Shown: piece by piece, positions 1 to 8,940 of the stretch | Layout: every line of letters begins with the position of its first letter | How positions within the stretch are numbered: the first letter of the stretch is position 1 | From: Streptomyces galbus | GTDB lineage: Bacteria > Actinomycetota > Actinomycetes > Streptomycetales > Streptomycetaceae | Length of the DNA stretch: 64,000 nucleotides | Direction: 5' to 3' | NCBI RefSeq assembly: GCF_005280195.1 | Contig: NZ_SZPR01000011.1 | Location: forward strand, 186,001-250,000 | Position numbers and translations under genes: made by a program | Notes under the pieces: generated by a model | Told to the model about the DNA's origin: nothing | Databases searched by the model: none | Seen by the model: the letters and a program-made list of their open reading frames with translations, nothing else

Positions 1-516
1 CGCAAGGCGGCCCTCCAGCAGCAGGTCACCGACCTCGAGACGCAGCACGCCACGCTCCAGGGCGAGGAGGAGAAGCTCACCCTCGCGGCCCAGCGGCTGC
101 AGGCCAAGGTCGACGCCTTCCGCACCAAGAAGGAGACGATCAAGGCCACCTACACCGCGGCCCAGGCGCAGACCCGCATCGGCGAGGCGTTCTCCGGCAT
201 CTCCGAGGAGATGGGCGACGTGGGGCTGGCGATCCAGCGGGCCGAGGACAAGACGGCCCAGCTCCAGGCCCGCGCCGGCGCGATCGACGAACTGCTCGCC
301 TCGGGCGCCCTCGACGACCCGTCGGGCATGCACAAGGACGACATCCAGGCCGAGCTGGACCGCCTCTCCGGCGGTACGGACGTGGAGCTGGAGCTGCAGC
401 GCATGAAGGCCGAGCTGGCCGGGGGCGGCTCCGCCGACCGCCAGGCCATCGAGGGCGGCCAGGGCCAGCAGCCGCAGCAGCAGACCCAGGACACCCCGCG
501 CTTCGACAAGCAGTAG
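1..516 (+). CDS. pspA: PspA/IM30 family membrane-stress protein, C-terminal part (5' end outside window)
   Basis: The frame is open from base 1 and ends in TAG at 516, giving 171 residues without a start, so the gene begins upstream of the window. The first ~120 residues are a charged Glu/Lys/Gln/Ala-rich heptad coiled coil, as in PspA/IM30 (ESCRT-III-like) proteins that bind stressed cytoplasmic membrane. The tail is Gly/Gln-rich, with a run of GQQPQQQ, and disordered, typical of actinobacterial PspA. A short PspAA-type gene follows 57 bp later, which supports the call. Family known; function inferred. Confidence 0.85.
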   Translation, partial: RKAALQQQVTDLETQHATLQGEEEKLTLAAQRLQAKVDAFRTKKETIKATYTAAQAQTRIGEAFSGISEEMGDVGLAIQRAEDKTAQLQARAGAIDELLASGALDDPSGMHKDDIQAELDRLSGGTDVELELQRMKAELAGGGSADRQAIEGGQGQQPQQQTQDTPRFDKQ

Positions 517-573
517 CAGCCACGCAGCAGCCGACCGCAGGCCGAGCAGCAGGCCCACGCCGAGGAGGGCGAC

Positions 574-852
574 ATGATCGTACGGATCATGGGGGAGGGG
601 CAGGTGGAGCTGGACGACTCCCGCCTCACCGAGCTGAACGAGCTGGACGACGAGCTCCTGGCCGAGCTGGAGCGCGGTGACGAGGCCGGCTTCCGCCGCA
701 CCTTCACCGCGCTCCTCGACGCCGTCCGCCGGCTCGGCACACCCCTGCCGGACGACTCCCTGGAACCCTCCGGGCTGATCCTCCCGTCCCCGGACGCCAG
801 CCTGGAGGAGGTCCGGGAGATGCTCAGCGATGACGGGCTGATCCCCGGCTGA
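574..852 (+). CDS. pspAA: PspA-associated protein PspAA
   Basis: A 92-residue acidic protein begins MIVRIMGEGQ and ends DDGLIPG, preceded by a GAGGAGGG ribosome binding site. It has no membrane segment or signal peptide. Length, the N-terminal IVRI-GEGQ strand and the position directly behind pspA match the small PspAA partner family of actinobacteria and archaea, thought to work with PspA in envelope stress. Probably co-transcribed with pspA. The molecular role is not established by the sequence. Confidence 0.8.
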   Translation: MIVRIMGEGQVELDDSRLTELNELDDELLAELERGDEAGFRRTFTALLDAVRRLGTPLPDDSLEPSGLILPSPDASLEEVREMLSDDGLIPG

Positions 853-895
853 CGGCGCTCTTCGAGGAGCGGACGCCGGGACGTACTGTTCCTCC

Positions 896-2128
896 GTGAG
901 CACTCTGGACCGCGCCCGGTGCACCGTCAGGGCACACCCCCTCGCCCTGGACGCGTCCGTCGCGGCGGGCGTCCTGGTGTGCATGGTGGCCGGCTCCTTC
1001 GTCGACCCGCGCGGCGACAATGGCGTCGTGTGGGGCGTGCGCACCCCCGCCCCGCTCAGCCTGCTGCTGATCACCGTCGGCGCGGTGGCCCTCGTCTTCC
1101 GCCGCAGCGCCCCCCTGACGGTGCTCGCCGTCACCGGCACCGTCTCCGTCGTCGAGTGCGTCACCGGCGACCCGCGCGCCCCGGTCGCGATGTCCGCCGT
1201 CGTCGCCCTCTACACCGTCGCCTCCACCACCGACCGCGCCACCACCTGGCGGGCCGGCCTGCTCACCATGACCGTGCTGACCGGCGCCGCGATGCTCTCC
1301 GGGCCCCTGCCCTGGTACGCGCAGGAGAACATCGCGATCCTCGCCTGGACCGGGATCGGCGCGACCGCCGGGGACGCGGTCCGCAGCCGCCGGGCCGTCG
1401 TGCAGGCCATGCGGGAGCGCGCCGAGCGCGCGGAACGCACCCGCGAGGAGGAGGCCCGCCGCCGGGTCGCCGAGGAGCGGCTGCGCATCGCCCGCGACCT
1501 GCACGACGTCGTCGCCCACCACATCGCCCTGGTCAACGTGCAGGCGGGCGTGGCCGCGCACGTCATGGACAAGCGCCCGGACCAGGCCAAGGAGGCCCTC
1601 GCGCACGTCCGCGAGGCCAGCCGCTCCGCGCTGAACGAACTGCGCGCCACCGTCGGCCTGCTCCGCCAGTCCGGCGACCCCGAGGCGCCCACCGAGCCCG
1701 CCCCCGGTCTCGACCGCCTCGACGAGCTGGCCGGCACCTTCCGCAACGCGGGCCTGCGCGTGGAGGTGGCCCGCGCCGACCAGGGCACGACGCTGCCCGC
1801 GGCCGTCGGCCTCGCGGCGTACCGGATCATCCAGGAGGCCCTCACCAACGTGCAGAAGCACGCCGGACCGGAGGCCAGGGCCGAGGTCAGCGTGGTCCGG
1901 GTGGGCCCCAACGTGGAGATCACGGTCCTCGACGACGGCTGCGCCGACGACCCGCCGGACCCGGTCTCGGGCGGCGGCCACGGCCTGCTCGGCATGCGGG
2001 AGCGCGTCACCGCCCTGCGCGGCACCCTCACCACCGGTCCTCGGTACGGCGGCGGCTTCCGCGTCCATGCGATCCTGCCGGTCAAGACCCGCAGCGCCGC
2101 CACGGGACAACCGGGGGAGACCGTATGA
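896..2128 (+). CDS. Sensor histidine kinase (HisKA_3/LuxR-type two-component)
   Basis: A 410-residue protein with about five or six N-terminal hydrophobic segments (residues ~15-160), a short coiled linker, a HisKA_3 dimerisation box around ARDLHDVVAHH with predicted phosphoacceptor His203, and a C-terminal HATPase_c domain (AYRIIQEALTNVQKHA, GHGLLGMRERV). The GTG start at 896 has no Shine-Dalgarno sequence but sits 6 nt after TACTGT (884-889), a -10-like hexamer, so the mRNA is probably leaderless. Its stop overlaps the regulator start by ATGA, indicating translational coupling. The signal is unknown. Confidence 0.92.
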   Translation: MSTLDRARCTVRAHPLALDASVAAGVLVCMVAGSFVDPRGDNGVVWGVRTPAPLSLLLITVGAVALVFRRSAPLTVLAVTGTVSVVECVTGDPRAPVAMSAVVALYTVASTTDRATTWRAGLLTMTVLTGAAMLSGPLPWYAQENIAILAWTGIGATAGDAVRSRRAVVQAMRERAERAERTREEEARRRVAEERLRIARDLHDVVAHHIALVNVQAGVAAHVMDKRPDQAKEALAHVREASRSALNELRATVGLLRQSGDPEAPTEPAPGLDRLDELAGTFRNAGLRVEVARADQGTTLPAAVGLAAYRIIQEALTNVQKHAGPEARAEVSVVRVGPNVEITVLDDGCADDPPDPVSGGGHGLLGMRERVTALRGTLTTGPRYGGGFRVHAILPVKTRSAATGQPGETV

Positions 2129-2805
2129 CCATCCGCGTCCTGCTGGCCGACGACCAGGCCCTGCTGCGCAGCGCCTTCCGGGTCCTCGTCGACTCCGAGC
2201 CGGACATGAAGGTCGTCGGCGAGGCGTCGGACGGCGCCGAGGCGGTCCGGCTGGCCAAGCAGGAGCAGGCGGACGTGGTGCTGATGGACATCCGCATGCC
2301 CGGCACGGACGGTCTGGCCGCGACCCGGCTGATCAGCGCCGACCCGTCCCTGGCCCGGGTCCGGGTGGTCATCCTGACCACGTTCGAGGTCGACGACTAC
2401 GTGGTGCAGTCGCTGCGCGCCGGCGCCTCCGGCTTCCTCGGCAAGGGCAGCGAACCGGAGGAGCTGCTGACCGCGATCCGGGTCGCCGCGGGCGGCGAGG
2501 CGCTGCTCTCCCCGGCCGCCACCAAGGGCCTGATCGCCCGCTTCCTCGCCCAGGGCGACGGCGCCGACGACCACGACCCGCTGCGCTCGGCCCGCCTGGG
2601 GGCGCTGACCGTGCGCGAGCGCGAGGTCCTGGTCCAGGTCGCCGGCGGCCACTCCAACGACGAGATCGCCGAACGGCTGGAGGTCAGCCCGCTGACCGTC
2701 AAGACCCACGTCAACCGCGCCATGGCCAAGCTCGGCGCCCGTGACCGGGCCCAACTGGTGGTCATCGCCTACGAGTCGGGACTGGTCCGCCCCCGCACGG
2801 ACTGA
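2125..2805 (+). CDS. NarL/LuxR-family response regulator
   Basis: 226 residues. The receiver domain carries the acidic pair in LLADDQ, the predicted phosphorylated Asp55 in LMDIRMPG and the Lys in LGKGSEPEEL. The LuxR-type helix-turn-helix lies at ~160-220 (LTVREREVLVQVAGG, LTVKTHVNRAM). Its ATG at 2125 overlaps the kinase stop codon by 4 bp, so it is the cognate regulator of the upstream histidine kinase. Target genes are not evident. The nearest candidates are the adjacent psp genes and the kinase at 2940. Confidence 0.93.
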   Translation: MTIRVLLADDQALLRSAFRVLVDSEPDMKVVGEASDGAEAVRLAKQEQADVVLMDIRMPGTDGLAATRLISADPSLARVRVVILTTFEVDDYVVQSLRAGASGFLGKGSEPEELLTAIRVAAGGEALLSPAATKGLIARFLAQGDGADDHDPLRSARLGALTVREREVLVQVAGGHSNDEIAERLEVSPLTVKTHVNRAMAKLGARDRAQLVVIAYESGLVRPRTD

Positions 2806-2939
2806 GCCCGCCCACGGCGCGGACGGACGCCACGGCGCACCTGCGCCCGGCCCGCCGCGCCACCTGCCCGCTTCCCCGTCCGGCGGCTGTCCCTATCCTG
2901 TGGACTCGAACTGCTCTGCGGACAAGGGGGAACGGAGCG

Positions 2940-5225
2940 GTGCCAGCACACAGGGACGACCCGAAGTCGGTCGGCGGCTACCGGATCGTCGGCCGGCTGG
3001 GCTCCGGCGGCATGGGGGTCGTCTACCGCGGCCGGGCCCGCTCGGGCCGCGAGGTCGCCGTCAAGGTGGTGCACTCCCAGTACGCCGAGGACGGGGTGTT
3101 CCGCATCCGGTTCCGGCAGGAGATCGAGGCCGTCCGCAAGGTCAGCGGCGCCTTCACCGCCCCCGTCGTGGACGCCGACCCGGAGGCCGCCCGGCCCTGG
3201 ATGGCCACCCAGTACGTGCCCGGCCCCTCGCTCGCCGACCACATCCGCGCCCACGGCCCGCTGCGCGGCACCGCGCTGCGCCGGCTCGCGCTGGGACTGC
3301 TGGAGGCCCTGCGCGACATCCACCGCGCCGGGGTCGTCCACCGCGACCTCAAGCCCGCCAACGTGCTGATCGCCGACGACGGCCCCCGGGTCATCGACTT
3401 CGGCATCTCCCGGGCCGCCGGCAACCAGACCCTCACCGAGACGGGCCACATGATCGGCACCCCGCCCTTCATGTCGCCGGAGCAGCTCACCGACGCCCGC
3501 TCGGCGGGTCCGGCCTCGGACGTGTTCTCCCTCGGCTCGCTGCTGGTGTACGCCGCCACCGGCCGGGGCCCGTTCGACGCCGACAGCCCGTACCTGACGG
3601 CGTACCAGGTGCTCACGGCGGAGCCCGACCTGACCGGGCTGCCCGAGCCGCTGCGCGCCGTCCTGGCGGGCTGTCTGGCCAAGGAGGCGGACGACCGGCC
3701 CGCCCTGGACGACCTCGCGGGGCGGCTGGCCGAGGCCCTGCCGACGTCCGCGCCCGACGACGACCCCACGGTCGCGCTGCGCCGCCCGGACCCCGAGCCC
3801 ACCGCGCCGGACCCGGCCGGCTCCCGGGCCGGCGGCCCCGTGGCGGCGGACGCGCAGGCCGAGTCGCCGGCGCCGGACGCGCACGCCGAACCACAAGCGC
3901 CCGTGCCGGCGCCGCCCCGCCGCCCCCGCCGTCGCGCCCGGCTGCTGGCGCTGTCCGCCGGAGCCGCCGTCCTGGCCACCGCCCTGACGGCGTACCTGCT
4001 GTCCCGCCCGGACGGCGGGACGGCCGGGCCGGACGCCGGCCGGAGCCCGTCGGCGGGCGCCCGCTGGGAGCCCCCGCCGACGGGCTGGCGACCGTGGCGG
4101 ACCACGGTGTTCGCCGAGGCCGCGAGCGGCGTGCGGACGGCCACCCGGGGGAGCACCGGCGGGCTCTCCTGCGCGACGGCCGGCGGGGCGCTGTACTGCG
4201 CGGGCGACGGCGTGCTGCCGGTCCGGTTCGACACCCTGACCGGCAAGGTGCTCTGGCGGTCCGCCGCCGGGGTGTCCGGCGCGGCGGGGGCGCGGTACGA
4301 GCACCAGGTCCTCGGTGTGGCCGGCCCGGTGCTGCTGGTCCGGCAGAGCGTGCTGGCGGAGTTCGAGAGCGGGCGCACGGCGTCCGTGGTGGCCCTCGAC
4401 ACGCGCACCGGCGCGCGGGTGTGGTCCAGGGCCCTCGTCAGGGGCTCGGAGGCGGCCCCGGCCCTCGCGGCGGGGCTGGCGCTGGTGCCGGACGTCGGCG
4501 GCCGCACGGTCACCGCGCGCTCCCCGCGGGACGGCGCCCGGCTGTGGTCGGCGACCCTGCCCGCCGGGCACTCCTGCGCGTTCCCGGCCTCCGCCGGGGG
4601 CCTGTACGCCGTGTGCTCCTCCTACGCCGGCGCCGGCGCGGACACCCGGCTGCTCCGCGTCGACCCGGCCGACGGCGCGGTCCGCGCGCTGGCCACCCTG
4701 GAACCCCGCAGCACCTACCTGGGCGTCGTGGACGGCCGGCACGTCTTCGCCGAGGAGAGCGGGTCGGGGGAGTCCGACCTGGACGAGACGGCGTACGGGC
4801 GCGTCGTCCTGGTCGACGGCACCACCGGCGAGCGCCGGACGGTCCCGCTCGCCGGCACCCCGCGGGGCCTGGTGACCCTGGCCGGGGGCCTGCTGTGCTT
4901 CACCCGCTCCAACGGCCTGGTCACCGCGCACGCGCCGGCGACCGGCGCGCGGCTGTGGCAGAGCCGGACCACGCTGGAACAAGGGGGCGTGACGGTGGCC
5001 GACGGCAAGGGGCGGACCCTCTTCGTGGCCAGCGTCAGCGGCCGGGTGGCCGCCCTGGACAGCCGCGAGGGCACGGTGCTGTGGGAGTCGTACCCGCGCG
5101 CCGGGGGCACCGACAACGGCTTCGGGTCCCAGATCCACCGTGAGGGCGGAGCCCTCACGGTGACCACCGCGGACGGCACGGTCTTCGCGCTCGACCCGGC
5201 CCACCCGGACCGCACACCGAGCTGA
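2940..5225 (+). CDS. Serine/threonine protein kinase with C-terminal PQQ-like beta-propeller
   Basis: 761 residues starting at GTG 2940 behind GGGGGAACGGAG. The N-terminal kinase domain (~13-270) has the Gly loop GSGGMGVVYRG, Lys42, HRDLKPAN with catalytic Asp136, and DFG Asp153. A Pro/Ala linker leads to one membrane helix (~333-355), and an outside ~400-residue region carries repeated blades such as FDTLTGKVLWRS, LDTRTGARVWSR and LDSREGTVLWES, i.e. a PQQ-binding-like propeller. Topology is kinase inside, propeller outside, a receptor kinase sensing an envelope or ligand cue. The target is unknown. Confidence 0.93.
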   Translation: MPAHRDDPKSVGGYRIVGRLGSGGMGVVYRGRARSGREVAVKVVHSQYAEDGVFRIRFRQEIEAVRKVSGAFTAPVVDADPEAARPWMATQYVPGPSLADHIRAHGPLRGTALRRLALGLLEALRDIHRAGVVHRDLKPANVLIADDGPRVIDFGISRAAGNQTLTETGHMIGTPPFMSPEQLTDARSAGPASDVFSLGSLLVYAATGRGPFDADSPYLTAYQVLTAEPDLTGLPEPLRAVLAGCLAKEADDRPALDDLAGRLAEALPTSAPDDDPTVALRRPDPEPTAPDPAGSRAGGPVAADAQAESPAPDAHAEPQAPVPAPPRRPRRRARLLALSAGAAVLATALTAYLLSRPDGGTAGPDAGRSPSAGARWEPPPTGWRPWRTTVFAEAASGVRTATRGSTGGLSCATAGGALYCAGDGVLPVRFDTLTGKVLWRSAAGVSGAAGARYEHQVLGVAGPVLLVRQSVLAEFESGRTASVVALDTRTGARVWSRALVRGSEAAPALAAGLALVPDVGGRTVTARSPRDGARLWSATLPAGHSCAFPASAGGLYAVCSSYAGAGADTRLLRVDPADGAVRALATLEPRSTYLGVVDGRHVFAEESGSGESDLDETAYGRVVLVDGTTGERRTVPLAGTPRGLVTLAGGLLCFTRSNGLVTAHAPATGARLWQSRTTLEQGGVTVADGKGRTLFVASVSGRVAALDSREGTVLWESYPRAGGTDNGFGSQIHREGGALTVTTADGTVFALDPAHPDRTPS

Positions 5226-5242
5226 CCCCGGCCGGGCACGCG

Positions 5243-5279
5243 ACGGCCCGCCCGGGCACCAGGTGCCCGGACGGGCCGT
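5243..5279. terminator. Bidirectional hairpin terminator between kinase gene and nadA
   Basis: Two 18-base arms (5243-5260 and 5262-5279) are complementary with a single mismatch (5251/5271), around ACC-A-GGT. The element lies between convergent genes, 17 bp after the kinase stop and 43 bp from the nadA stop. It has no T tract, as is usual for Streptomyces. Confidence 0.75.
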
Positions 5280-5322
5280 ACGGGTGGGTCAGGTCCCGCG
5301 GCGGCGCACCGCGGGGGCCCGG

Positions 5323-6507
5323 CTACGGCAGGGCCAGCATCCGCTCCAGGGCCAGCTTGGCGAACGCCTCCGTCTCCCGGTCGACCTGGATGCGGTTGAC
5401 CAGCTTGCCGTCGGCCAGGGACTCCAGGGCCCAGACCAGGTGGGGCAGGTCGATGCGGTTCATGGTCGAGCAGAAGCACACCGTGCGGTCGAGGAAGACG
5501 ATCTCCTTGCCCTCCGGAGCGAAACGGTTCGCCAGGCGGCGGACCAGGTTCAGCTCCGTGCCGATGGCCCACTTGGAGCCGGCCGGGGCGGCCTCCAGGG
5601 CCTTGATGATGTACTCCGTGGAGCCGACGTAGTCCGCGGCGGCGACGACCTCGTGCCGGCACTCGGGGTGCACCAGGACGTTGACGCCCGGGATGCGCTC
5701 GCGCACGTCGTTCACCGAGTCGAGCGAGAAGCGGCCGTGCACCGAGCAGTGGCCGCGCCACAGGATCATCTTCGCCGCGCGCAGCTCGTCCGCGCTCAGG
5801 CCGCCGTTGGGCTTGTGCGGGTTGTAGACCACGCAGTCGTCCAGGGACATCCCCATGTCCCGGACGGCGGTGTTGCGGCCGAGGTGCTGGTCCGGCAGGA
5901 ACAGCACCTTCTCGCCCTGCTGGAACGCCCACTCCAGCGCCCGCTGCGCGTTGGAGGAGGTGCAGATCGTCCCGCCGTGCTTGCCGGTGAACGCCTTGAT
6001 GTCCGCGGAGGAGTTCATGTACGACACCGGGACGACCTGCCCGGCGACGCCCGCCTCGGTCAGCACGTCCCAGCACTCCGCGACCTGCTCGGCCGTCGCC
6101 ATGTCGGCCATGGAGCAGCCGGCGGCGAGGTCCGGCAGCACGACCTTCTGGTCGTCGCCGGTCAGGATGTCCGCGGACTCGGCCATGAAGTGCACACCGC
6201 AGAAGACGATGTACTCGGCCTCCGGGCGCGCGGCCGCGTCCCGGGCCAGCTTGAAGGAGTCGCCCGTGACGTCGGCGAACTGGATGACCTCGTCGCGCTG
6301 GTAGTGGTGGCCGAGCACGAAGACCTTGTCGCCGAGCCTGGCCTTGGCGGCGCGGGCCCGCTCCACCAGGTCGGGGTCGGACGGCGAGGGCAGGTCACCG
6401 GGACACTCGACGCCGCGCTCGCTCTTCGGGTCGGCCTCGCGGCCGAGGAGCAGCAGGGCGAGCGGAGTCGGCTGTACGTCGAGCTCCGGGGTCTGGGCGG
6501 TGGTCAC
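5323..6507 (-). CDS. nadA: Quinolinate synthase A
   Basis: Condenses iminoaspartate with dihydroxyacetone phosphate to quinolinate in de novo NAD synthesis, using an oxygen-sensitive [4Fe-4S] cluster. Seen: 394 residues, the GHHYQRDE and VTGDSFKLA substrate motifs, and the three expected cluster cysteines in VFCGVHFMAE, VHPECRHE and CFCSTMN. GTG 6507 is chosen because AAAGG lies 7-8 nt upstream; GTG 6516 is too close to it. nadB and nadC are not in the window. A -10 box and a large palindrome lie upstream (see the sites at 6549 and 6561), suggesting transcriptional control. Confidence 0.95.
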   Translation of the reverse strand: MTTAQTPELDVQPTPLALLLLGREADPKSERGVECPGDLPSPSDPDLVERARAAKARLGDKVFVLGHHYQRDEVIQFADVTGDSFKLARDAAARPEAEYIVFCGVHFMAESADILTGDDQKVVLPDLAAGCSMADMATAEQVAECWDVLTEAGVAGQVVPVSYMNSSADIKAFTGKHGGTICTSSNAQRALEWAFQQGEKVLFLPDQHLGRNTAVRDMGMSLDDCVVYNPHKPNGGLSADELRAAKMILWRGHCSVHGRFSLDSVNDVRERIPGVNVLVHPECRHEVVAAADYVGSTEYIIKALEAAPAGSKWAIGTELNLVRRLANRFAPEGKEIVFLDRTVCFCSTMNRIDLPHLVWALESLADGKLVNRIQVDRETEAFAKLALERMLALP

Positions 6508-6548
6508 GACACGCACCCTTTCTACTTTTCGTCGATCTGACGCTATCT

Positions 6549-6554
6549 ATCATA
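6549..6554 (-). promoter_or_regulatory. Predicted -10 box of nadA
   Basis: On the minus strand the hexamer reads TATGAT, close to the vegetative consensus, about 40 nt before the nadA start. The -35 position (17 nt further) falls inside the palindrome at 6561-6604, so a protein bound there should affect nadA transcription. Confidence 0.6.
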
Positions 6555-6560
6555 ACCCGC

Positions 6561-6604
6561 TTCACGTCACTTTGACGATGGTCATAGCGTCGGTGTGACG
6601 TGAA
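6561..6604. promoter_or_regulatory. Nested palindrome, probable operator for nadA (and possibly erpA)
   Basis: Outer arms TTCACGTCAC (6561-6570) and GTGACGTGAA (6595-6604) are perfect inverted repeats. Inside them lie TGAC-N4-GTCA and GACG-N10-CGTC. The element overlaps the predicted nadA -35 region in the gap between nadA and the divergent erpA. No regulator is encoded nearby; NAD-repressor families of actinobacteria are candidates only by inference. Confidence 0.55.
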
Positions 6605-6751
6605 TCCCGATGAGGCGTTCTCCGCCCGCTGCGCCGTGTGCGAGCATGAAGGAGGAGCCGGAAGTCCCGGCGCCCGGCCCGGAATGAATCCGCGGCCTTG
6701 CCGGTTGAACCCGTCGGCAAGCAGTCTCCGTACAACCCGGGAGAGATGTAG

Positions 6752-7108
6752 ATGTCCGTATCGGACGAGACCACCACCGTCACCGACGGCATCATCCTGA
6801 CCGACGCCGCCGCGGCCAAGGTCAAGGCCCTGCTCGACCAGGAAGGCCGCGACGACCTCGCGCTGCGCGTCGCCGTCCAGCCCGGCGGCTGCTCCGGCCT
6901 GCGCTACCAGCTCTTCTTCGACGAGCGCTCGCTCGACGGCGACGTGGAGAAGGACTTCGGCGGGGTGAAGGTCGTCACCGACCGCATGAGCGCTCCCTAC
7001 CTGGGCGGCGCCACGATCGACTTCGTGGACACGATCGAGAAGCAGGGCTTCACGATCGACAACCCGAACGCGACCGGCTCCTGCGCCTGCGGCGACTCGT
7101 TCAGCTAG
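6752..7108 (+). CDS. erpA: A-type iron-sulfur carrier protein (HesB/IscA/ErpA family)
   Basis: 118 residues with the three conserved cluster cysteines of A-type carriers: one in PGGCSGLRY and two in GSCACGDSFS near the C terminus. It receives or delivers [2Fe-2S]/[4Fe-4S] clusters to apo-enzymes in the cytosol. GGGAGAG precedes ATG 6752. It is divergent from nadA, whose product needs a [4Fe-4S] cluster, and two cysteine-desulfurase-type genes lie in the same window. A related gene (Rv2204c) sits near cytochrome oxidase genes in mycobacteria. The specific client enzyme is unknown. Confidence 0.92.
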   Translation: MSVSDETTTVTDGIILTDAAAAKVKALLDQEGRDDLALRVAVQPGGCSGLRYQLFFDERSLDGDVEKDFGGVKVVTDRMSAPYLGGATIDFVDTIEKQGFTIDNPNATGSCACGDSFS

Positions 7109-7146
7109 GCGGAACGCCGTGCGACGAGCACGGCACCCGCACGCAC

Positions 7147-7186
7147 CACGAAGGCGGCGGCCCCTTCCCGGGCCGCCGCCTTCGTG
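7147..7186. terminator. Strong hairpin terminator between erpA and the convergent membrane-protein gene
   Basis: A perfect 16-bp stem (7147-7162 with 7171-7186) closes an 8-nt loop in the gap between two convergent stop codons. It probably serves both directions. Confidence 0.85.
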
Positions 7187-7208
7187 TGTCCGTGTGTCCC
7201 GCCGCCGC

Positions 7209-8834
7209 TCAGCGGGGCAGCCGCGCGCCGGTCTTCTCCAGCGGCACCGCCCGGCCGTCCGCGCCGACGACTGCCCGCGCGCCCAGCGGCTCCTCCAGCC
7301 GCACCGTCCGGTGGTACAGCTCGGCGAGCAGGATGCAGACCTTCTCCGGATGCGGGTGCTCGGTCACGGTCACCGTCACCTTCCCGGCGCTCTCGGCCGC
7401 CGACACCGAGTAGTCCGAGCACACCCCGCCGGTGAACGCCACCGTCAGCTCCGTGCCCTCCGCGGTGTAGCCGTCCACGTGCACCTCGTGCGGGGCCCGC
7501 GTGGGACTCGCGGCGGCGCCGGGCGCGGACGGCCGCGGGCTCGGCGGCGCGGTCGGCTCACCGGGCGGCGGCGTGACCGACACCGACGGGGACGGCGCGG
7601 TGAGGTAGTCCGGGTCGACGGCCGGATGCGTCACCGTGTACGGCTCCCCGGCCCCCTTCGCCCGCACCTCGAACAGCCACGACGGCACCAGCACCTGCCG
7701 CCCGCCGGAACTCTGCGGGGCCAGGCCGAACACCGCCTCCTCGACGGTCAGGGTCTGCTTCTGCGGGGCCGCCGTCGACGCCCCGCACGGGCTCTCCAGC
7801 CGGTCCTTCAGCGGCACCGGGCTCGCACAGCCCCCGATGCCCATCCGGTGGTGCCCCGTCGCCCCCGGTGCCGGGTTTGCCCCCGGCGGCGTGTTCATCA
7901 GCTCCAGCGTGTCCTCGGCGCCCAGCACCGGGTACGTCGCGCCCTTCACCGGCGCCGACACCTGCCCGTTGCCCTGCACGACCTCGCCCCGCGCGCCGAC
8001 GACCAGGCCGGTCGCCCAGCCGTGGGTCGGCAGGCCGCCCACCACCGGATCGGCGTTCACCACCCGCTGCGCGCCCAGGACCTGCCCGGCGTCCACCTTG
8101 GCGGTGTCCTGGCCGACGGCCTTGAGCACCGGCGCGGCAGCCTTCCTCGCCTCGGCCTCGCTCACGGGGGTCCCGGACGGGGCGATCGGGGCCTTGCCGC
8201 AGACCGCCTGGGCCCGCGTGCAGTCGTCGGTGCCCGGCGCGTACCGGGTGAACGTCCACAGGCCCGGCGCCTGCCGGTTCACGCGCAGCACCGGCCCCGA
8301 GCCGTCCCGGGCGTTACCGACCCGCCAGACGTCGCCGTCCGCCACGGGCGTGCCGTCCACCCCGAGGGCCTTCGCGAGCCGGGCCGCCTCGTCCTGGCCG
8401 ACCGCGCCCTCGGGCCAGTACACGGCCGCGGAGGAGGGGCCGTCGGGCAGCGGGCCGGCGGCGCGGTAGACCACGCCGTACGGGTTCGGCTCACCGGGCG
8501 CGATGCCGTTGCCCGCGGAGGAGCCGTCGGAACCGGACGGCGCGGCCGGGCCGGCGACGTAGCCGTCGAGTGCCAGGGGAGGGGGCGTGCCCCCGCCGGA
8601 CGGCGACCCGGCCCCGCCGCCGTCCCCCTTGCTCGTGTCGGCCACCAGGTAGGCGCCGCCCCCGCCGGCCAGCAGCACGGCGGCGGCGACGGAGGCGACG
8701 ACCACCGGGGTGCGGCGGAGGAAGGGACGGGTCCCACGGGTCCCGGGGCCGCTTTCGGCGGTCCCCTCGGTCTCCGGGGTCCCGGCGGTCCCGGTGGGCT
8801 CGGCGTCGTCGTGGTCGGGTCGCTCGGTGTTCAC
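7209..8834 (-). CDS. Membrane-anchored protein of unknown function (Rv2203-like position)
   Basis: 541 residues from GTG 8834, with GGAG 8 nt upstream. A charged Thr/Glu-rich cytoplasmic N terminus is followed by one membrane helix (~42-63, VVVASVAAAVLLAGGGGAYL), a Gly/Ser/Pro-rich linker, and a large predicted extracytoplasmic region containing a few cysteines and a Pro/Ser/Thr-rich stretch near the C terminus. No catalytic motif is recognised. Its place between an AdoK-like kinase and erpA is the same as that of the Rv2203 membrane protein in mycobacteria (recalled, not searched), suggesting a conserved actinobacterial envelope protein. Confidence 0.8.
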   Translation of the reverse strand: MNTERPDHDDAEPTGTAGTPETEGTAESGPGTRGTRPFLRRTPVVVASVAAAVLLAGGGGAYLVADTSKGDGGGAGSPSGGGTPPPLALDGYVAGPAAPSGSDGSSAGNGIAPGEPNPYGVVYRAAGPLPDGPSSAAVYWPEGAVGQDEAARLAKALGVDGTPVADGDVWRVGNARDGSGPVLRVNRQAPGLWTFTRYAPGTDDCTRAQAVCGKAPIAPSGTPVSEAEARKAAAPVLKAVGQDTAKVDAGQVLGAQRVVNADPVVGGLPTHGWATGLVVGARGEVVQGNGQVSAPVKGATYPVLGAEDTLELMNTPPGANPAPGATGHHRMGIGGCASPVPLKDRLESPCGASTAAPQKQTLTVEEAVFGLAPQSSGGRQVLVPSWLFEVRAKGAGEPYTVTHPAVDPDYLTAPSPSVSVTPPPGEPTAPPSPRPSAPGAAASPTRAPHEVHVDGYTAEGTELTVAFTGGVCSDYSVSAAESAGKVTVTVTEHPHPEKVCILLAELYHRTVRLEEPLGARAVVGADGRAVPLEKTGARLPR

Positions 8835-8940
8835 GCCATCGCTCCTTCGGCTGCGCTGCAGTCCCTGCCGTCTCCCGTCACCGGGGACAGCGATGGGACG
8901 CAGCGGGGGAGCGCGCGGTTCCCCGCCGAGCGCCCTGCCC

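Noticed and set aside
824-2110. Long minus-strand open frame opposite the histidine kinase gene
   Set aside because: Low-complexity Gly/Ala/Arg/Asp protein with no family motifs; it is the antisense shadow of a clear kinase gene in GC-rich DNA.
2769-5204. 811-codon minus-strand frame opposite the Ser/Thr kinase gene
   Set aside because: No recognisable domain and extreme Arg/Gly/Pro composition; the plus strand encodes an intact kinase with all catalytic motifs.
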